In this document: positions 60,923-64,000 of the stretch, one piece after another
How the letters are laid out: the number at the start of each line of letters is the position of its first letter
How positions within the stretch are numbered: position 1 is the first letter of the stretch
Origin: Christiangramia portivictoriae DSM 23547
GTDB lineage: Bacteria; Bacteroidota; Bacteroidia; Flavobacteriales; Flavobacteriaceae
DNA: 64,000 bases
Assembly (NCBI RefSeq): GCF_000423045.1
Contig: NZ_KE383971.1
Location: 10,092 to 74,091 of the forward strand
Direction: 5' to 3'
Made by a program: the position numbers and the translations under genes
Notes under the pieces: generated by a model
Databases searched by the model: none
What the model was told of the DNA's origin: nothing
What the model saw: the letters and a program-made list of their open reading frames with translations, nothing else

Positions 60923-63900
60923 TTAAAAGTTAAATTTAAGACTAGCACCTATTTCTCTCATAGTTGGGTAAGCACCAGACTGGTATCCTTGGATGTTACC
61001 AGCACTTAAACCTGCTTCAGGATCTGCATATGGAATATTCTTATGAATGATCCAAAGGTTACGTCCAATAAATGATACAGAAGCTCTTGTGAATGGAAGC
61101 GCATCCAGAACTCTATCACCAAAGTTATAGGTTAAAGTAGCTTCTCTTAGTTTCACATAACTAGCATCGTATACGTGAAGCGCATTAGGAGCACGTGCGT
61201 ACCCGTAAGGGTTTGCATAGTAATCTGTTCTTGCTCTAGTCTCGTTTGGAGTAGTGTTGGTTACTTCATAAGTACCATCAGCATTAAAGCTAACATCTCC
61301 CTGTACACCATCTAAAAGAACACCACCACCATTTTCGATAGTATTTCTAATAGGGTTTCCAAGTTCATTGGTGCCTACACTGCTAGCATAAATACCGGTA
61401 GCAGTACCGTACCACTGGTCAAGAGAGAAAATATCTCCACCTTTTTGAACATCGATCAAAAATCCAAGGGAAATATTTTTGTAAGAAAGATTGTTTTGAA
61501 CACCACCAATCCAGTCTGGCTGGAAGTCACCAATTACATAGTTCGAGTTAGGAGTTTTAGCATAGTAACCAGCAGAAGTGATCACTTTGTTTCCTTGATT
61601 ATCGTAAACGAAATCTGTTCCTCTAATAGCACCATAAGGTTCTCCCGGAGCAGCGTTGATAGAAATACCTCCCTGTAAGCTAGCCAATTGTAAGTTGTCA
61701 ATACCATCTGCAAGTTCCAGTACTTCGTTCTCATTCTTCGCCCAGTTTACATTGATGTTCCAGTTAAAGTCTTCTGTTCTAATTGGATTCAAAGTAAGAG
61801 CAACCTCAATACCTTTATTTTCAATCACCCCTGCATTCAGCAATTGCTGGCTGAAACCAGTAGATGGAGATACAGGTACTGGAGTAATCTGGTCTTCAGT
61901 TCTTGATCTATAGTATGAAAGGTCTAACCCAATTCTTCTATCGAAGAAGTTAGTTTCCAAACCAACCTCGTACGACTTAAGACGCTCAGGTTTCAAATCT
62001 GGATTTCTAAGAGTTGTATTGTTACTTGCTACACCTGCACCGTCAAAACCGGCGAAAATTGTGTACGTATTAAATACGTTGTATGGGTTGGTATCATTAC
62101 CTACTTCAGCGTAGTTACCTCTAAGTTTTGCGAAACTCAACCATTCAGCATCAACCAGGTTCGATAGTAAAACACTTGCAGAAACAGAAGGGTAGTAGAA
62201 TGTATTGTTTTCTTTTGGTAATGTAGAAGAACGGTCTCTACGAATAGTACCTTCAATAAAGTAAGTGTTGAATAAACCTACACTAGCTCTGGCGTAGACA
62301 CCATCAAGCATTCTAACGGACTCGTATTCTGAAGGTGGGTTTATTGGGCTGGCACTGTTACTTAAAGCATAGAAACCTGGCTTGTTTAATCCACCGTTTG
62401 TAGAAGCAAAAATGCTGTTTCTTTCGTTTCTTCTTAAGTTGAAACCAACGTTACCATCAACGTTTACTTCATCACTCAAATCCTTGTTGAAGTTAAGGAT
62501 CAAATCATAGTTATACTCTGCAGCTCTATTGTTATAACGGCTATATTTCGCTATATCTGCAGAACCAACGTTAATTCTTTCTTCCTGTAGTTCATCAAAA
62601 GTATCAAAAGTAAATCTTCCCAAAATACTGAATACATCATTTAATTCGTAGTTCAGGTTGATGTTACCAAAGTACCTGTTACGAGTGTCAGTCTGGAAGT
62701 TTTCGTAGAATGTCCAGTATGGGTTATCAGAGTAGATAGGAGATAGATCATCAGGAGAGTTTGGGTTCCAGGTAATGTTTTGTCCTGTTGCCTCATAAGC
62801 TCTTCTTTGCTCTTCAAAATCTACATTCGTCTGGAACCACTGTCTGAACTGTTGCATGATGTTCAAAGAACTATATCCAGTTCCATAACGACCTTTACCG
62901 TCTGTCTTTGTGTAAGTAATGTTCGCCTGAGCATTAAACTTATCTGTAAATTCATGAGAACCACTGAACTTTAGCGTGTTTCTCTTGATGTTCGAATTCG
63001 GAAGGTTACCTTGTTGGTTCAGGTGAGTACCACTCAATCTGAAAGAAGAAGTTTCAGATCCACCATCCAAAGCAACAGAGTTTACAGAAGTGTAACCAGT
63101 TTGCCATACACTGTTTGGATCATTCGCACCAGCTACCCAAGGAGAAGCTTGTTGGTAAGTGTCAAGATCTGGATAGATAGAGTTCCACTGGTAGATTTGT
63201 CTGTTAGGATCAAATGCAGCACCAAAAGAAGCATCTTCAGTAAATGGAGTTGTTTCATCCAGGTTACCATCACCGTCCACGTCGTAAAGGTTGAAGTAAC
63301 CATCATCAGAAGCATAGTACGCGCCGTATCCAGCACCGTACTGATCCTGATATTCTGGTAATGTTTCCATATCTGGATTTGTTACAGTGATAGAAGACTG
63401 TACAGATACACCAATACCTTTACCTTTAGAACCTTTTTTAGTTTCAATAATTACAACACCATTCGCAGCTCTTGCTCCATATAAAGCTGTTGCAGCCGCA
63501 CCCTTAAGTACGTTAATGGAAGCGATGTCATTCGGGTTGATATCCGAAGCAGCGTTACCATAATCATAACCACCACGACCAGCAGCCTGTCCGCTACTGT
63601 TAGGGGTGTTATTGCTAATAGGAGTACCATCTACAACGAAAAGTGCCTGGTTGTTTCCTGTAAGAGAAGAGTTACCACGAATTACAACGTTCGTAGATCC
63701 ACCAAGTGTTCCTGAAGACTTAATACTAAGACCAGAAACCTTACCTGATAGAGAGTTCACGAAGTTTTGTTGTGGAACATCAGAGACAGCTTCACCACCT
63801 ACTTCCTGAGTAGAGTAACCTAGCTGTTTCTTCTCTCTTTTAATACCTAATGCAGTTACGACAACTTCATCAAGTTGTGCAGAGTCATTTTCCATTACCA

Positions 63901-64000
63901 CATCGATTTGATCGTTTGTGCTAACAGTGTACTCTGCATTTTTCAGTCCAACAAATGAAAAAACTAGAACATCTCCCTGAGATGCAGTGATTTCATAGTT
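60923..64000 (-). CDS. SusC/RagA TonB-dependent outer-membrane receptor, partial
   Basis: The frame runs past the window's end at 64000, so the signal peptide and start are missing. The visible ~1025 residues hold the end of an N-terminal carboxypeptidase-D-like domain (TASQGDVLVFSFVGLKNAEYTV), a plug domain (LDEVVVTALGIKREKK, SGKVSGLSIKSSG, VIRGNSSLTGNNQALFVVDGTPIS) and a 22-strand barrel ending in GASLKFNF. It imports a substrate using TonB, likely via the ExbBD-TonB set at 5.6 kb or another. Partner of the downstream susD. Confidence 0.92.
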   Translation of the reverse strand, partial: NYEITASQGDVLVFSFVGLKNAEYTVSTNDQIDVVMENDSAQLDEVVVTALGIKREKKQLGYSTQEVGGEAVSDVPQQNFVNSLSGKVSGLSIKSSGTLGGSTNVVIRGNSSLTGNNQALFVVDGTPISNNTPNSSGQAAGRGGYDYGNAASDINPNDIASINVLKGAAATALYGARAANGVVIIETKKGSKGKGIGVSVQSSITVTNPDMETLPEYQDQYGAGYGAYYASDDGYFNLYDVDGDGNLDETTPFTEDASFGAAFDPNRQIYQWNSIYPDLDTYQQASPWVAGANDPNSVWQTGYTSVNSVALDGGSETSSFRLSGTHLNQQGNLPNSNIKRNTLKFSGSHEFTDKFNAQANITYTKTDGKGRYGTGYSSLNIMQQFRQWFQTNVDFEEQRRAYEATGQNITWNPNSPDDLSPIYSDNPYWTFYENFQTDTRNRYFGNINLNYELNDVFSILGRFTFDTFDELQEERINVGSADIAKYSRYNNRAAEYNYDLILNFNKDLSDEVNVDGNVGFNLRRNERNSIFASTNGGLNKPGFYALSNSASPINPPSEYESVRMLDGVYARASVGLFNTYFIEGTIRRDRSSTLPKENNTFYYPSVSASVLLSNLVDAEWLSFAKLRGNYAEVGNDTNPYNVFNTYTIFAGFDGAGVASNNTTLRNPDLKPERLKSYEVGLETNFFDRRIGLDLSYYRSRTEDQITPVPVSPSTGFSQQLLNAGVIENKGIEVALTLNPIRTEDFNWNINVNWAKNENEVLELADGIDNLQLASLQGGISINAAPGEPYGAIRGTDFVYDNQGNKVITSAGYYAKTPNSNYVIGDFQPDWIGGVQNNLSYKNISLGFLIDVQKGGDIFSLDQWYGTATGIYASSVGTNELGNPIRNTIENGGGVLLDGVQGDVSFNADGTYEVTNTTPNETRARTDYYANPYGYARAPNALHVYDASYVKLREATLTYNFGDRVLDALPFTRASVSFIGRNLWIIHKNIPYADPEAGLSAGNIQGYQSGAYPTMREIGASLKFNF

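Noticed and set aside
1-64000. CRISPR arrays, insertion sequences, prophage or integrative elements
   Set aside because: I saw no regularly spaced repeats, transposase, integrase or phage structural gene; the partial tRNA copy is the only hint of recombination, and no element is attached to it.

Overview
The window looks like a piece of chromosome from a marine Flavobacteriaceae bacterium (Bacteroidota), most like Gramella/Christiangramia. The evidence is an AT-rich sequence, TAnnTTTG promoter boxes, type IX secretion (T9SS) genes (gldJ, porV, a porP/sprF family gene), secreted proteins with type A and type B T9SS C-terminal domains, a SusC/SusD pair, and Flavobacteriaceae-style housekeeping genes. 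The genus is an inference from overall character; no database search was done. I see no phage, insertion sequence, integrase, CRISPR array or rRNA operon.

Layout. 1-9.7 kb: the 3' end of a large type A T9SS cargo protein, an acyl-CoA dehydrogenase, anmK, a Glu/Leu-type dehydrogenase, an exbB-exbD-tonB-folC operon and a secreted protein made of two similar halves. 9.8-10.4 kb: three tRNA-Val-like genes, the first with a broken acceptor stem, then a possible 29-residue membrane peptide. 10.4-18.5 kb: murF, gldJ, porV, cdd and pyruvate dehydrogenase E1-alpha and E2; porU, expected between gldJ and porV, is absent. 18.5-23.3 kb: a tight five-gene operon (M28 peptidase, SDR, SprT-like protein, manC, DUF389). 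23.4-29.1 kb: a Mla-like ABC pair, a PafA-like phosphatase, and a ketosynthase III/methyltransferase/glycosyltransferase cluster. 29.2-37.9 kb: gcvP, a UbiA-like membrane protein, an ECF sigma/anti-sigma pair, an M3 peptidase and purK-purE. 38-40.7 kb: a fused hpt-adk gene, obgE and a DUF4136 lipoprotein.

40.7-48.5 kb: a three-gene T9SS operon holding a 1688-residue adhesin-like protein with type B C-terminal domain, its likely PorP/SprF partner and an OmpA/PD40 protein. 48.6-56.5 kb: a run of + strand genes (TPR protein, mpl, radC, a polysaccharide-deacetylase-like protein, a yjjG-type HAD phosphatase, then a lipoprotein, a DUF5723 barrel and an exported protein). 56.5-59.4 kb: rarA, a rhomboid protease and rlmB. 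59.4-64 kb: susD and a susC cut by the window end.

How the genes fit together. Peptidoglycan building and recycling are represented by murF, anmK and mpl; the cell surface and gliding by gldJ, porV, the two T9SS cargo proteins and the SprF/OmpA pair; nutrient uptake by ExbBD-TonB and SusCD; central metabolism by PDH, GcvP, purine genes and the dehydrogenases. The most noteworthy items are the broken, promoter-bearing tRNA-Val copy ahead of an intact copy that lacks a visible promoter, the gldJ-porV junction without porU, the roughly 1500-residue lysine-free stretch with alternating repeat types in the adhesin, the hpt-adk fusion, an orphan plus-strand terminator at 36.18 kb, and several uncharacterised envelope gene sets.
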